Positions 34,591-45,360 are shown, numbered from the stretch's first letter. The stretch is 64,000 nucleotides of DNA from Adhaeribacter pallidiroseus (GCF_003340495.1 NZ_QASA01000001.1:3286001-3350000); one strand, 5' to 3'. The notes: generated by a model not told the origin, from the letters alone. Numbers and translations are program-made.

Positions 34591-35810
34591 TTAAACCAAG
34601 TATTCATAAATAGATGCATATTTCTCAATTGCCTTATTTAGGTCATAATAACTAAATGATTTATCACGAATCATTTGTGGGATATTTTGTAATAAGGAAG
34701 GAATTAAATCTACTATCTTGTCGTAATTTTCTTTATCAAAAGTATCAATCACATAACCTGAGTTAGTATAATTAATAATTTCCTCCACATCGCCCACTTT
34801 AGAATTACAAATTACCGGTAAACCCATTGCTAGAATTTCTCCAAGTTTGGTTGGTGAACTTGCAATTTTAGAATAACTCTGTTTAATAAAAAAAACATTA
34901 ATATTGGAGGCGGATGTATATAGAGGCACTTCTTTTCGAGTGGCTGATCTAATTATAAAATCTGTATCTTTTAAATTAAATTTATGAGCTGCAGCTAAGA
35001 TTACATTTGCTGGTTCAGGAGTTATAAATAAGAAAACAGCATCTTTGTAATTTTCCTTAATCCTGGCAAAAAGCATCAACATTTCATCAAGCATATACCA
35101 GACCCCTACTGAACCTAAATAGCTAAGCACTAATGCATCTTGGTTAATTTTCAACAGATTGCGAGACTTTGTTCGCTGTTCAGGAGTGATTAAAGCAAAA
35201 AGATCAAAATCGGCACTACAAGGTATAACTTGAATGGGCGCTGTTTTATAGCTAGTCCATGTTATTATTTCTTTTTTGCCCGCTTCTGTTAAGCTTATAA
35301 TTGCATCAGCATTCCTTATATAATCCGACTCCTTTGTTTTGTAATATTTATAAGCTAAATTATATAGAGGATTTTTCAAGTTCCAGGCTCCTCCATCTAC
35401 CCGCTCATCTACCCAAAATCCCCGCATGTCAAACAAGAACTTAACCTTAAATTCTTTTTTAACTGTAAGCCTATAGCTGCACTTACGTAACTTCGGCAAT
35501 GAATAATTGAGAAATGTTTAACTTTTTGTAATTCAAAAGCTTTTTTCTTTAATCGATATAAATCATAATACTTAGCTAAAATAGGGGGGTTTGCGGTAAA
35601 TGAAATAGGTTGCCAATCAATGTTACTTGTTTGAGTAATCTCTTCAATTAAAGATTTGTTTTTTCTAAATCGATCCGGTTTTTCGCATGATAATAAGGTA
35701 ATGTCGTAGCCAAGCTTACTTAAACCAGCCAAATACGGCAACACCTGAGATTGTCCTAAGGGATCCGTCATTCCATCATAGGATATAAATAATACAGAAG
35801 AACTAGGCAT
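34591..35810 (-). pseudogene. GT4 glycosyltransferase split by a -1 shift at A AAA AAG
   Basis: Two overlapping frames encode one protein. The first (35810 down) reads MPSSSVLFISYDGMTDPLGQ through HCRSYVSAAIGLQLKK, then turns to nonsense and stops at 35409. The second picks up as EFKVKFLFDMRGFWVDERVD and runs to 34591 with a normal GT4 C-terminal half (SSPTKLGEILAMGLPVICNS). The joint is at the sense sequence TTA AAA AAG at about 35454-35462, a perfect slippery heptamer in the right phase. The joined protein is about 405 residues. It may be made by frameshifting, be inactivated, or be an assembly error. Confidence 0.75.
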
Positions 35811-35859
35811 TTACAGCATTTATAATACATTATTAACAAAAAGGTTGAATAGTTAAGAA

Positions 35860-36975
35860 CTACCTGTATCTTTTTAAAATTTCAACTTCTTTAATATTAG
35901 AGCTTTTAATTACACTAAATTTATCTTTTAAGTTAATAAATTTTTTCTCAAAGAACGTAAATGATAAATAAGCTAACCATATTGTAAAGGATAAAACGCC
36001 TGTGTATACAAGAACAAATTTAATATAAGAATGAATATTAATAATATTTAGAATTTTTGCATACAAATAAATAACGAGTGGATGTATTACGTAAATACCA
36101 TAAGAAATTTTACCTAAGAAGTTAAAAATAGTATAATCTAAATGAATCAACGTTCTAGGATTATTACTAACATTAACAATTATTATTACGGTTATTACGC
36201 TGATTATTTCTGGATCGATAATACTTACTACATGGAACTTATTAAAAGCTAATAATAGAATTACAACCCAAGCTAAAATTTGGACAGCTTTTAAGTAAAC
36301 TATTCTTTTAAATGTTTTATTATTTTTGTAAAAAAGAAGTGCTCCAACACCGCCAATAGCCATACAATCAAACCGCATCACTTGTGTTGCCAAATAAGGA
36401 TATTGATTACCCCATTGATATTCGATAAATCTGCATAACAGCTTTAATAATAAATAAATGAATATAAAAACAATTAACACATTCAAGGTGTTCTTATTTG
36501 TTTTCTTTATTATCCATGGCCAAAATAGGTAGAACTGTTCTTCTACTCCTATTGACCATAAATGAGCATTAAATGGTAACACATCCCCAAGTATAAAAGG
36601 AATGTTTGCAGTAAAGAAAACATAATAAGCGAGAGGAAAAAGTGATAGTCTTTGTAAAATATTAAATTGGTAAGATACAAAAAGTGCAACAAATAAATAC
36701 AACAAATATAAGGGCCATATCCTTAATACTCGCCTTAAGTAAAACTTTTTAATATCAATTTCATCAATTTGCTTCTCATGCATCAATAAATAAGTAATCA
36801 AAAATCCACTCAAAGCAAAAAACATTGTTACGCCATGGCCTGCCAAATCTAAGTATTTAACAGGAGGCAGATTAAAAATTCTTAATTCTAAATTTATGTG
36901 CGATAAGACAACTGCAATAGCAGCAATGGCCCTAATACCATTTAAACCAGTTAAATGTATGTAGCGTTTATTCAT
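35860..36975 (-). CDS. Acyltransferase 3 family protein (OafA/YrhL-like)
   Basis: This 371-residue membrane protein has ten or so hydrophobic segments. Acyltransferase-3 proteins move acetyl or other acyl groups to sugars of surface polysaccharides. Diagnostic are LTGLNGIRAIAAIAVVLSHI at the N-terminus with the conserved His, FFALSGFLITYLL, FYLRRVLRIWPLYLLY, and HLWSIGVEEQFYLFWPW. It stands between a glycosyltransferase and an asparagine-synthase-like gene in the same direction, so O-acetylation of the island's glycan is the likely role. Confidence 0.9.
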   Translation of the reverse strand: MNKRYIHLTGLNGIRAIAAIAVVLSHINLELRIFNLPPVKYLDLAGHGVTMFFALSGFLITYLLMHEKQIDEIDIKKFYLRRVLRIWPLYLLYLFVALFVSYQFNILQRLSLFPLAYYVFFTANIPFILGDVLPFNAHLWSIGVEEQFYLFWPWIIKKTNKNTLNVLIVFIFIYLLLKLLCRFIEYQWGNQYPYLATQVMRFDCMAIGGVGALLFYKNNKTFKRIVYLKAVQILAWVVILLLAFNKFHVVSIIDPEIISVITVIIIVNVSNNPRTLIHLDYTIFNFLGKISYGIYVIHPLVIYLYAKILNIINIHSYIKFVLVYTGVLSFTIWLAYLSFTFFEKKFINLKDKFSVIKSSNIKEVEILKRYR

Positions 36976-37053
36976 TAACAGCTTAAGTTCTGCATGTAAA
37001 ATTACATTGGGATAGGTAATTACTTTTGTTGGAGAATAATAAGAAATAAGCTA

Positions 37054-38898
37054 TCACATATTGTTAACTAACCACTTGTGCAATACTATTAATAACCAAA
37101 CTCTATTATATAAGTAATCCTTTCCTTGTAAAAAACATTCTTTCAAAATTTTTACTTCTGAATAGCTGACAACCTCATAGGTATTTATTATTTTCTCACT
37201 TAAATAATCTTCAATAAGATATTTTAAATCTTTCTGTAGCCAAGTACTCAACGGTATGGAAAAACCCCATTTTGGTCGATTAAATAATTCTTTTGGCAAA
37301 AAATCATATAATACTTGTTTTAGTAAATATTTTGTAATACCTCCCTTAACTTTTAAATCCGGACTTAAATTTAGCGCAAACTCTACAATCCGATAATCTA
37401 GCAGAGGAACCCTGGCTTCTAGTGAGTGACGCATAGTTGCTCGATCTACTTTCACCAACAAATCATCCTGCAAGTAGTAGCACATATCAAAAAATGCCTG
37501 CTCTTCCTTTGGGGTTAATCTTCTACTTTTGTAGTTCCAATTTTCTTGTATTATTGGTTTACTGCGGAATGCGGGTGTTAAAAGCTTATCAATTTCTGCT
37601 TCACTGAAAAGGTATTGTTCCTGTGAAAAAATATGACTTTTAAGACGCTTGATTTCAGAATATTGAAATACATGAGCAGCCCTTTCAAATCGATTTCCTA
37701 AAACAGGTAAAAAAGCAGCAATAGGCTTGCGAAAAGTTCTAACGAATGGATTAGCTAGACGATCAGCCCATTGATACATTCCATATCCCATGAATAATTC
37801 GTCTCCTCCGTCCCCAGACAAAATCATAGTAACTTTCTTTCGGGCTAATTCGGACACTAATAAGGTAGGAATAGCCGAAGAATCCGCAAATGGCTCGTCG
37901 TAAATGCCTGTTAACTGGTCTACCCATTCCAGAGCCTCTTTCTCAGTAACAGTAAATTCATAGTGTTCCGTACCCAAGTGCTTCGAAACAGCAGCTGCAT
38001 ATTTAGCTTCATTAAATTTTGTTGCTTCAAATGCAATTGAGAAAGTTTTAACAGGTTTATCAGATACATGTTGAGCCGCTGCCGTCACCAAACTTGAATC
38101 TATACCTCCACTGAGAAAAGTTCCAAAGGGAACATCGCTAATCATGCGATATTTTACGGAGCTAATAACTAAATCTTTTAGCGTTTGTTTAGCTAGTTTT
38201 TCATTGCGCAGAACTTCTGATTCTACTTGTTCCGCTAATTGCCAATAATGAAATTTTTTTAAACTAGTCTGGCTTAAAACCAGATAAGTACCCGAATCCA
38301 ATTTTTGTACTTCATTATAAATGCTGTTTGGCCGAGGAATATATCCTAAGTACAAAAACTGGCTTATTGCCTCTTTATTGATACTTATATTATTCTTAAT
38401 AAATGGCAACTCAATAATTGATTTTAGTTCAGAGGCGAAAGCAAATCTTTCACCATCATAGTAATAGTAAATAGGTTTTACTCCCATTCGATCACGGTAT
38501 AAAAACAAAGTTTGAGTCTGCAAGTCAAAAATAGCAAAAGCAAACATTCCATTAAGCTCATTTACAAATTCCGGCCCCCATCTTATAAAAGCTTCTAATA
38601 TTACCTCTGTATCAGAAGTAGTTTTTAAAGATATTCCTAATTTCAAACCTATTTCCTGAAAATTATATACTTCCCCATTGTAGATTATACTATATCGGCC
38701 ATCAGAGGAGTAAAAAGGTTGGTTTGCCGCTACAGATAAATCCAAAATACTTAATCGACGATGGCCTAACCCACAGGTATTATCAAAATAAAATCCAACA
38801 GCATCCGGGCCACGGTGAGCAATAACTTTGGTTGCCTGTTCTAAATCCTTTTTAGTTGTTTTATGGGTAAAATCTACAAAACCGGTTATACCACACAT
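37054..38898 (-). CDS. asnB: Asparagine synthase-like amidotransferase (island copy)
   Basis: This 614-residue protein has an N-terminal class II glutaminase (Cys2 in MCGITGF, RLSILDLS, YNGEVYNF) and a C-terminal synthetase domain with the PPi loop LSGGIDSS. Both active sites look intact. Asparagine synthetases make asparagine from aspartate, glutamine and ATP. Copies inside O-antigen or capsule loci often amidate uronic acids instead, and that is the likelier role here. A second, more GC-rich copy lies at 59013-60917. Confidence 0.88.
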   Translation of the reverse strand: MCGITGFVDFTHKTTKKDLEQATKVIAHRGPDAVGFYFDNTCGLGHRRLSILDLSVAANQPFYSSDGRYSIIYNGEVYNFQEIGLKLGISLKTTSDTEVILEAFIRWGPEFVNELNGMFAFAIFDLQTQTLFLYRDRMGVKPIYYYYDGERFAFASELKSIIELPFIKNNISINKEAISQFLYLGYIPRPNSIYNEVQKLDSGTYLVLSQTSLKKFHYWQLAEQVESEVLRNEKLAKQTLKDLVISSVKYRMISDVPFGTFLSGGIDSSLVTAAAQHVSDKPVKTFSIAFEATKFNEAKYAAAVSKHLGTEHYEFTVTEKEALEWVDQLTGIYDEPFADSSAIPTLLVSELARKKVTMILSGDGGDELFMGYGMYQWADRLANPFVRTFRKPIAAFLPVLGNRFERAAHVFQYSEIKRLKSHIFSQEQYLFSEAEIDKLLTPAFRSKPIIQENWNYKSRRLTPKEEQAFFDMCYYLQDDLLVKVDRATMRHSLEARVPLLDYRIVEFALNLSPDLKVKGGITKYLLKQVLYDFLPKELFNRPKWGFSIPLSTWLQKDLKYLIEDYLSEKIINTYEVVSYSEVKILKECFLQGKDYLYNRVWLLIVLHKWLVNNM

Positions 38899-38953
38899 AT
38901 ATTTTTAACGAAAAATGTAAAAGCTAGTAGAACTATAACTAGCAATAGTCTTA

Positions 38954-40021
38954 CTATCTACTAAGGTAAATGGATCTTAGATTATCTAAATAAACTTCTT
39001 TAGAATACTTTTTGGCATATTGATGTGCTAAAGTAGCTAATTCCTGCAGGTTATATTTACCATCCATAATATTCCCGATTTTACTACTTAATTCTGTAGA
39101 TGATAATGGATTAAAATAAATAGCGTGTCCTCCGGTGACCTCTCGTAGGGTTTGGATGTTAGAAGCTATCACAGGTAAGCCTACAGCCATTGCTTCTACA
39201 ACAGCTAATCCAAACCCTTCCGATGTTGAAGAGATAATATATACATCATAATTAGGCAGTACCATACTTATATTATTGACACTTCCTTTCAGTTGAACGT
39301 TATTTAAATTCTTGTACTTACACATAAGCTTTAGCTCTTCCATTAACGGACCGCTTCCATATATGTCAAGGGTAACACAATCTTTTATTCCTGAACCCAA
39401 CTGGGCAAGCGCCTCTAGAACTACTGTATAATTTTTATCTTTTTTTAAATTACCTACAGCTACCAACCGGATTTTTTCTGATTTCACAGTGCTAATACGA
39501 AACTTATCAAAAAATGTATTTTCTATAAAATTATATAAAACGTATACATTTTCTTCTATACCTACATATTGCTTAATATTACTTTTAACCTGTTCTGAAA
39601 CGCATAGGGTTACAATACGGTTTGAATATGTTAATTCATCAAGCAAACGAGCATAAAATGGATAATTTGCTCCACCAGTTTTACCGTAAAGCATAGCATG
39701 ATAGGAATTTATAAGCTTGATGTAAGTAGGGCAAACTAATCTAGAAATAATTACCGACCAAAATAAGTGCGCGTGAATAATATCAACAGAATTCTCAGAT
39801 ATAATCTTTTTAACTTTACTTATTGCACTAGGCAAGGAATGATACCACCTGAAATTCAAAAAGTAAACTTTTATAAATTTCAATTCATCTGTAAATTCAT
39901 TTAAAGGTCTTAGACTAATTATAACATGATTAAACTCAGGTGTAGATTTTATTGTTCCAACTAATAACATTTCTGCTCCGCCCCTTCCTAATGAATCAAT
40001 AATATGTAGCACGTTTATCAT
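38954..40021 (-). CDS. Glycosyltransferase family 4
   Basis: This 355-residue GT-B enzyme starts MINVLHIIDSLGRGGAEMLL, the classic GT4 N-terminal signature. It also has IIHAHLFWS, AVGNLKKDKNYTVVLEAL at the start of the nucleotide-binding half, and the EX7E-type motif SEGFGLAVVEAMAVGLPVIA. It probably transfers a sugar from a nucleotide donor to the lipid-linked glycan at the inner face of the membrane. Specificity is unknown. Confidence 0.9.
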   Translation of the reverse strand: MINVLHIIDSLGRGGAEMLLVGTIKSTPEFNHVIISLRPLNEFTDELKFIKVYFLNFRWYHSLPSAISKVKKIISENSVDIIHAHLFWSVIISRLVCPTYIKLINSYHAMLYGKTGGANYPFYARLLDELTYSNRIVTLCVSEQVKSNIKQYVGIEENVYVLYNFIENTFFDKFRISTVKSEKIRLVAVGNLKKDKNYTVVLEALAQLGSGIKDCVTLDIYGSGPLMEELKLMCKYKNLNNVQLKGSVNNISMVLPNYDVYIISSTSEGFGLAVVEAMAVGLPVIASNIQTLREVTGGHAIYFNPLSSTELSSKIGNIMDGKYNLQELATLAHQYAKKYSKEVYLDNLRSIYLSR

Positions 40022-40048
40022 TGCAAATTTATTAATCTTGAATTAAGG

Positions 40049-41023
40049 TTAAAGCAATATTTCTTGCATACGTTTATGAAAACTTTCTATTGAACTATAA
40101 TTTTTATTAATATTATCTATTCTATAAAAATCTATTGTTTCATTTAAAACCTTATTAATAGCAGTTAATGCTGCAGTAGGATTGTAATCATTATAAATTG
40201 CACATCCACTTAGTCCTTCTATTATCTCAGCAGTACCAGTTTCTTTGTAAACAACAAGTTTTTTAAACAAACTTAAAGCCTCCAAACACGCTAAGGGAAA
40301 TGGATCATCTATTGAAGTTAACAAAAAAATATCAGCTTGTTTTACAACATCAATGGGGCTCGACAATTCTCCAAGCCAATTAACATTATTAGAGAAATAC
40401 AAGTTATTTATCGGACCATTACCCACCCAATGAAATTGCATATTAGAACCTTGTTGATGCGCCAAATCTGCTATGTTAGAAAACAATGAAACCCCTTTCC
40501 TCTCGCTGAAATACCCTACCATCACAATGTTTATTCTGTCTGTTTTAAGCTTTATATCAGCAATATTTTCGATAGTTTCATATAGAATTTTAATATCATT
40601 ATTGTGAAAAACATTTTGAAAATATTTAGCCTGCCATTTGGAAACACAAATTAAAGGTCTGTTTTTAAGGATTCTTTTTACAATCTTAAATTTGAGAGGA
40701 AAATTAGTTTTAAAATAATTAATTGCACTTTCAGCTTCATGTAAATAAAAGAAAGTATTATTTTTTAAATAAGAAAAGATTAACACATCCCAAATAGTAA
40801 AGGCAGCTAACCCGTTAACAATTACTTTTCTACCAAACAAAAATGCTAAAAAAAGTTTAATGCCTCCTCTTCTTGTATCCCTAATAATAAGCACAACTTT
40901 TTCATTATTTTGAACACAAAATTTATAAAAGGAAAATATCGATTTTGTAGAGCCTCCACCATAAGCAATTGTATAAACTATAATAATATACTTAGCTTTC
41001 AGTAGCTCTTTTATAAAATTCAT
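40049..41023 (-). CDS. Glycosyltransferase (GT4-like, divergent)
   Basis: This 324-residue protein has a short GT-B fold. The N-terminal YTIAYGGGSTKSIFSFYKF segment replaces the usual GGAE loop. The C-terminal half has VMVGYFSERKGVSLFSNIAD and TSIDDPFPLACLEALSLFKK, the donor-binding region. It is shorter than most GT4 enzymes and clearly divergent. It lies between the GT4 gene at 38954 and a GT2 gene at 41091 on the same strand. Confidence 0.78.
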   Translation of the reverse strand: MNFIKELLKAKYIIIVYTIAYGGGSTKSIFSFYKFCVQNNEKVVLIIRDTRRGGIKLFLAFLFGRKVIVNGLAAFTIWDVLIFSYLKNNTFFYLHEAESAINYFKTNFPLKFKIVKRILKNRPLICVSKWQAKYFQNVFHNNDIKILYETIENIADIKLKTDRINIVMVGYFSERKGVSLFSNIADLAHQQGSNMQFHWVGNGPINNLYFSNNVNWLGELSSPIDVVKQADIFLLTSIDDPFPLACLEALSLFKKLVVYKETGTAEIIEGLSGCAIYNDYNPTAALTAINKVLNETIDFYRIDNINKNYSSIESFHKRMQEILL

Positions 41024-41090
41024 AAATAAATTTGAAGTAGGTAGTAATAACTAGTATTTAGAAGCCACAATAAGATCTACCAGAAATAAA

Positions 41091-42143
41091 TCAAATTCTA
41101 AAACTTTTTTGAGAACTAGATGTAATATTATTCTCAGCTACAATTTTATTCTTAAACCTTTCCAGTGTCTTACTCCATTGTCCATGTATGATGTTCAGAA
41201 TTCTATACTCGATAGGATAAATAAATCTAGTGCCTAAAGAGTGGGCAAGTTTGAAGGGAAATATAATTCCAATTAAAAAAACCAACCGTACCGCTAATCC
41301 CCCCTTGTCAAACTCTAGTAGACGCTTGAATGCTTCTTCTGCTTTAATGCGTTGTCTGGAATAAAGATAAGCAGAAATCAACTGCCTATACTTTGCACGT
41401 AGTAATCTTTTAGCTATTATTTGACTTTCCTTATCAGTACCCATATACTTAGAATGCACGAAGATTTCGGCTTCTAACATCTTTATTCTATTAGTATGAG
41501 TTCCTGCACTATGTCTACGGTAAATAGCAAGAGGTAAAGGTAATCCAAAAAACATCCGCCCACATAAAGCAATTTTAATCCAAAGATTATAATCTTCCGA
41601 GCAATTCAATAATTTAGGGTTAACTTCAAACATTCCTGCCTCTAAGAGCACCTTTCGATAAGTGAGTACTCCGTGGATAACTAGAGGATTATACAAAGCC
41701 AGAATAGCTAGCATTTGTACCGAATTTAATATACCACTTGGAAATTCACTTTTTGGTTCTTCTTGAATAAATCCGTTCTCTAATCGGTTAAAAGAACAAA
41801 ACACAAAATCAACATTCTTTTCCTTGAGAGTGCTATGAAGGATTTGAAGAGTTTCAGGTAACCATAAATCATCTGAATCCAAAAAAGCAATTAATTCTCC
41901 ATTACTCAAATTTATACCAACATTACGGGTTAAAGCTTGTCCTCTATTAGAGTGTTTACGATAGAATATATTTTGATGAGCATTAATATAACGCCCCACA
42001 ATATAACCTGTATTATCCGTAGAGCCATCATCTATTATAATTAATTCCCAATTAGAGTATGTTTGACTCAATACTGAATTAATACTTTCCTCAATGTAAG
42101 CTTCGCTATTAAATGCAGGCATAATTATAGATACTTTTTCCAT
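41091..42143 (-). CDS. Glycosyltransferase family 2
   Basis: This 350-residue GT-A enzyme has the GT2 core: VSIIMPAFNSEAYIEESI, IDDGSTDNT, and the metal-binding DSDDLWL. A GIHGVLTYRKVL-like acceptor segment and an NLWIKI element follow. The C-terminal region of about 110 residues includes a hydrophobic stretch (LAVRLVFLIGIIFPFKLAHS) that may anchor it to the membrane. It likely adds one residue of the repeat unit or core. Confidence 0.9.
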   Translation of the reverse strand: MEKVSIIMPAFNSEAYIEESINSVLSQTYSNWELIIIDDGSTDNTGYIVGRYINAHQNIFYRKHSNRGQALTRNVGINLSNGELIAFLDSDDLWLPETLQILHSTLKEKNVDFVFCSFNRLENGFIQEEPKSEFPSGILNSVQMLAILALYNPLVIHGVLTYRKVLLEAGMFEVNPKLLNCSEDYNLWIKIALCGRMFFGLPLPLAIYRRHSAGTHTNRIKMLEAEIFVHSKYMGTDKESQIIAKRLLRAKYRQLISAYLYSRQRIKAEEAFKRLLEFDKGGLAVRLVFLIGIIFPFKLAHSLGTRFIYPIEYRILNIIHGQWSKTLERFKNKIVAENNITSSSQKSFRI

Positions 42144-42288
42144 ATAGTAATGCCAACTTTAATATTTACTTCTTTACTAAAACATTACTAAAACCAGAAA
42201 AATTTAAAAAGAGAAATAATAATTAAAATTCTAAATCACCAAAAATCTCTATTTAAATTAAAGGGTTATTTAAGTATAACGATAATAA

Positions 42289-43193
42289 TCAATCAATTCT
42301 TCCTTTTAGGGCAACATTAACTGTTAAACTAAAACGCTTAACAATTCTATCAACAAACGTAGGATCGCCAATGTCCAGATTCTTGTATGCCATTGCTAAA
42401 TCAAATGCTTTATCTAAATATACATTAGTATCACTTTTAAAATGTTTTTGAATAAACTTTTTATTACTTTATTATATACTGCTCTCTCATTTGGCATCCA
42501 GTAATGTTGAATGTAATCATCTGCAGCAATTACCTCGGTATTAGATTGCAAAACAAAAGAAAATGCAAATTGCTCCGCTGTATGAACTGGTCTGCTGCCG
42601 TAAAGTTGATCAGTTAAAGTTAATACATCTCCAAGTAATGAAATATTTTCATTGCTAATACCAATTACACCTGCATTCCACATTATAGTTGTAAGAGGAA
42701 TTCTAAAACTTGCATCGTTGAGTGTAACAGGATCTTCTAGAGTTCTTCTTAAAGTCAATTTAAAACAATTTTCACTTTTAGTACTATACATATCATACTC
42801 GGGAGTATGCATTAAACTAACATTCTCAGATATTGAATAAATCAGATTTAAAGGGCTTTTTAAAAAAAAAGTATCTCCATCAACATAAAGAATATCGCAA
42901 TTGAATTCACGCATGCAATGATCAATAACCAATATTTTCATCCGATGATTGAAATCCTGTTTACCTCGATATTCCTTTATATCATCGTCTGAAATTAATT
43001 TTATTATTAATGGTATAGTTGGCAAATATTTGTTTAACAATTCAGCATTGTTTGTATAGACAACAATTTTTATTTGATCAGAACTTGATTGTATATGAAA
43101 ATACAAAGTTAATATAGAAAATACAACCTGGTAATAAGAGTTTGCTGAACCATAAACTAAAAATAAGATAATTTTATCTGAGCCATTAACCAT
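42289..43193 (-). pseudogene. GT-A fold glycosyltransferase-like gene, frame-disrupted near its 3' end
   Basis: The frame from ATG 43193 encodes a DxD protein (FNCDILYVDGDTFFL, MWNAGVIGI) that looks complete to VYNKVIK, then ends in an out-of-character tail at 42414. In the -1 frame from the A5 run at 42458-42462, coding continues as KFIQKHFKSDTNVYLDKAFD and AMAYKNLDIGDPTFVDR, with a TGA at 42289-42291. One added A would give a continuous protein of about 300 residues. The DGD motif suggests nucleotide-sugar transfer. The family could not be named. Confidence 0.7.
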
Positions 43194-43216
43194 AACTATT
43201 TATTTACACCAAACTA

Positions 43217-44185
43217 TTAATAGTTAGTTGAAGTATTTCTTTTTAATCTACTACTAAATAGTACAAACCACGTGATTCTGAGCCAATGATAAAAATCTAA
43301 TTTCAATAATTTAATCTGCCCTTTAATAAACAACTTCAAATTTCTATTAATTTTCATAGTTGTATAGGCAAAATCTAAGTAAGTTCTAACTTCTATTGGC
43401 AATAGTTTGTTTTTAGTTTTTACCGTAATAGCACGGATCTTAGAATTTATAATGGAATAAAGCATTAACTTCTCCAAATATTTCATTCCATTTAAATCCG
43501 ATTCTCTACTTGCATTAGTAGCATGTTTTCTGAAAAAATTCAGAGGTTTGCTTAAATATGCAACGTTTGTAATCTGACACATCTGTAAGTAAATCAACCA
43601 ATCTCCTGCATATTTAAAATTCTCAATATCTAAATCTATTTGGTAAAAAAGATCTCTTTTAAATAAAGCACAACTAACATTATCAATAATGTTATGATAC
43701 ACTAAATAATTATTTAATTCATTAATACCAGAATTAACATAATTGAAAGCCCATCGATTTACGTTAAATAAAGAGTCTTTCCACTCCTGAGTTGTAGTAA
43801 ATTGCATCATATAATCGCTAACATAAAACGAATTACAATAAACAACTCCCACATTTTTATAGTGCGCAAACTCGAATGTTAGCTCCTCTAAAAAGTACTC
43901 TGAAGCATAATCATCACTTTCCGCAATCCAAATTAGCTCTCCCTTAGCCAATTCTATTCCTTTTTTCCACTGTTTAAACGTTGATCCACTATTATATTCA
44001 TTATATACAACATGGCTAACTTTAGAATGATGCTTGTATTGCTCTATTATCTCTTTGCTATTATCACGAGAGCAATCATCTAAAAAAATTATTTCAAATT
44101 CTTGAAATGTTTGGTTTAGAATAGATTCTATTCTTTGTTTCAAAAAAGATTCATGATTATAGTTAGGTATAATAATTGAAACCAT
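43217..44185 (-). CDS. Glycosyltransferase family 2
   Basis: This is a 322-residue GT2 protein with VSIIIPNYNHESFLKQRI at the N-terminus, LDDCSRDNS, and the metal site WIAESDDYAS. The C-terminal part has helical segments (about 230-310) with several hydrophobic stretches. It starts six bases after the next upstream glycosyltransferase gene, so they are translated from one transcript. Acceptor and donor are unknown. Confidence 0.9.
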   Translation of the reverse strand: MVSIIIPNYNHESFLKQRIESILNQTFQEFEIIFLDDCSRDNSKEIIEQYKHHSKVSHVVYNEYNSGSTFKQWKKGIELAKGELIWIAESDDYASEYFLEELTFEFAHYKNVGVVYCNSFYVSDYMMQFTTTQEWKDSLFNVNRWAFNYVNSGINELNNYLVYHNIIDNVSCALFKRDLFYQIDLDIENFKYAGDWLIYLQMCQITNVAYLSKPLNFFRKHATNASRESDLNGMKYLEKLMLYSIINSKIRAITVKTKNKLLPIEVRTYLDFAYTTMKINRNLKLFIKGQIKLLKLDFYHWLRITWFVLFSSRLKRNTSTNY

Positions 44186-44191
44186 ATATGC

Positions 44192-45004
44192 TTAATATAT
44201 CAAATATGGAATAAACCTAAGAGCTTGAAAAACGCCCTTAATACTAGCACTTTTTCTTTTAATATATAACGCATCTCTAAATAATTTTACTTTGGTTGTA
44301 AAAGTCAATAATTTATGGGCATGCTTTAGATAAGTCAATATCTTTGTTTCATGGAATGATATATCACCATTTACTGAACTAAACCCACCATCGGTATAGT
44401 ATGCAATAACCATTTCTATATACTTACTTTTAATTTTGTCTGATAAAAACCAACGCATATTATGTTCCCAATCCGCATGAGCTTTAAACTTACAATTAAA
44501 TATTCCTATCTTTTTAAAAACTTTTTTATTAAAAAATATTGCTTGATGACAAATATTTTTTTCTAGAATTTTACTTACATTAAATACCCCATCGTATAAT
44601 CCACTAAATCTATCACTATAAACATTCCCATACAATACATCGTACTCCCTAAAATTAACATTACCAAATAATGTTTGGAGAACTTCATTGTTATATAAAT
44701 AATCATCACTTCCTAAGAAGTACAACCATTCACCTCGCGATTGTGTTATTCCCTTGTTCATAGCATCATATATCCCATGATCACTTTCAGAAAGCCATTG
44801 TATACGGCAATCCTTTTGAGCAAACTCCTTTAAGGTATTGAGTGTATTATCCGTTGAGTTTGCGTCAATAACTATTACTTCAAAATCACTCATTGTTTGA
44901 GTTAGAACACTATTCAAGCAATTATTTAATCTAGAACCCGCATTAAATGTTGGAATTATAATTGATACTAAAGGTGTATATAAATCATTTAAATTAGAAT
45001 TCAT
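44192..45004 (-). CDS. Glycosyltransferase family 2 (WcaA/colanic-type)
   Basis: This is a 270-residue GT2 enzyme with the N-terminal VSIIIPTFNAGSRLNNCL, VIDANSTDNT, and YFLGSDDYLY metal motif. The SDHGIYDAMNKGITQSRGEW segment places it in the group that resembles colanic acid and similar transferases. It lies directly before another GT2 gene in the transcript. A non-coding gap of 356 bases precedes it. Confidence 0.9.
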   Translation of the reverse strand: MNSNLNDLYTPLVSIIIPTFNAGSRLNNCLNSVLTQTMSDFEVIVIDANSTDNTLNTLKEFAQKDCRIQWLSESDHGIYDAMNKGITQSRGEWLYFLGSDDYLYNNEVLQTLFGNVNFREYDVLYGNVYSDRFSGLYDGVFNVSKILEKNICHQAIFFNKKVFKKIGIFNCKFKAHADWEHNMRWFLSDKIKSKYIEMVIAYYTDGGFSSVNGDISFHETKILTYLKHAHKLLTFTTKVKLFRDALYIKRKSASIKGVFQALRFIPYLIY

Positions 45005-45360
45005 TTTATGTTCTAATTAGTATTGAAGAGCATATTTATACTTGTTATAACCTTAATAACAATAAAAATTACAAACGAGTATCTGGCAGTATTTGCTTCA
45101 TTAAAATAAAATTTAATTGTTACAAAAATATTTTGGGAACATATAATGTAATGATTCTACTGTAAGTTGGATTAGCTAAATCTTCTTATAAATGTTTTAC
45201 AAGCTTTTCAAGATACTTATAATAATTTGCTACAAATATTAAAAATTAGGTAGCATAACTTTTCATTTTGGCTACGTAGCTAATATGTTTCCTTCAGAAG
45301 AAAAAAATATTTTAACTTAGTTTTGCCAAGACACTTAAAATTACTCATTATTTCTATGTG
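45005..45360 (-). other. Intergenic AT-rich gap inside the glycosyltransferase run
   Basis: The 356 bases between two GT2 genes have stops in all frames and no recognisable remnant. One TATTTTTG box on the minus strand (45130-45123) could be a -7 element for the downstream gene, but no matching TTTG is found at proper spacing. Confidence 0.4.
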
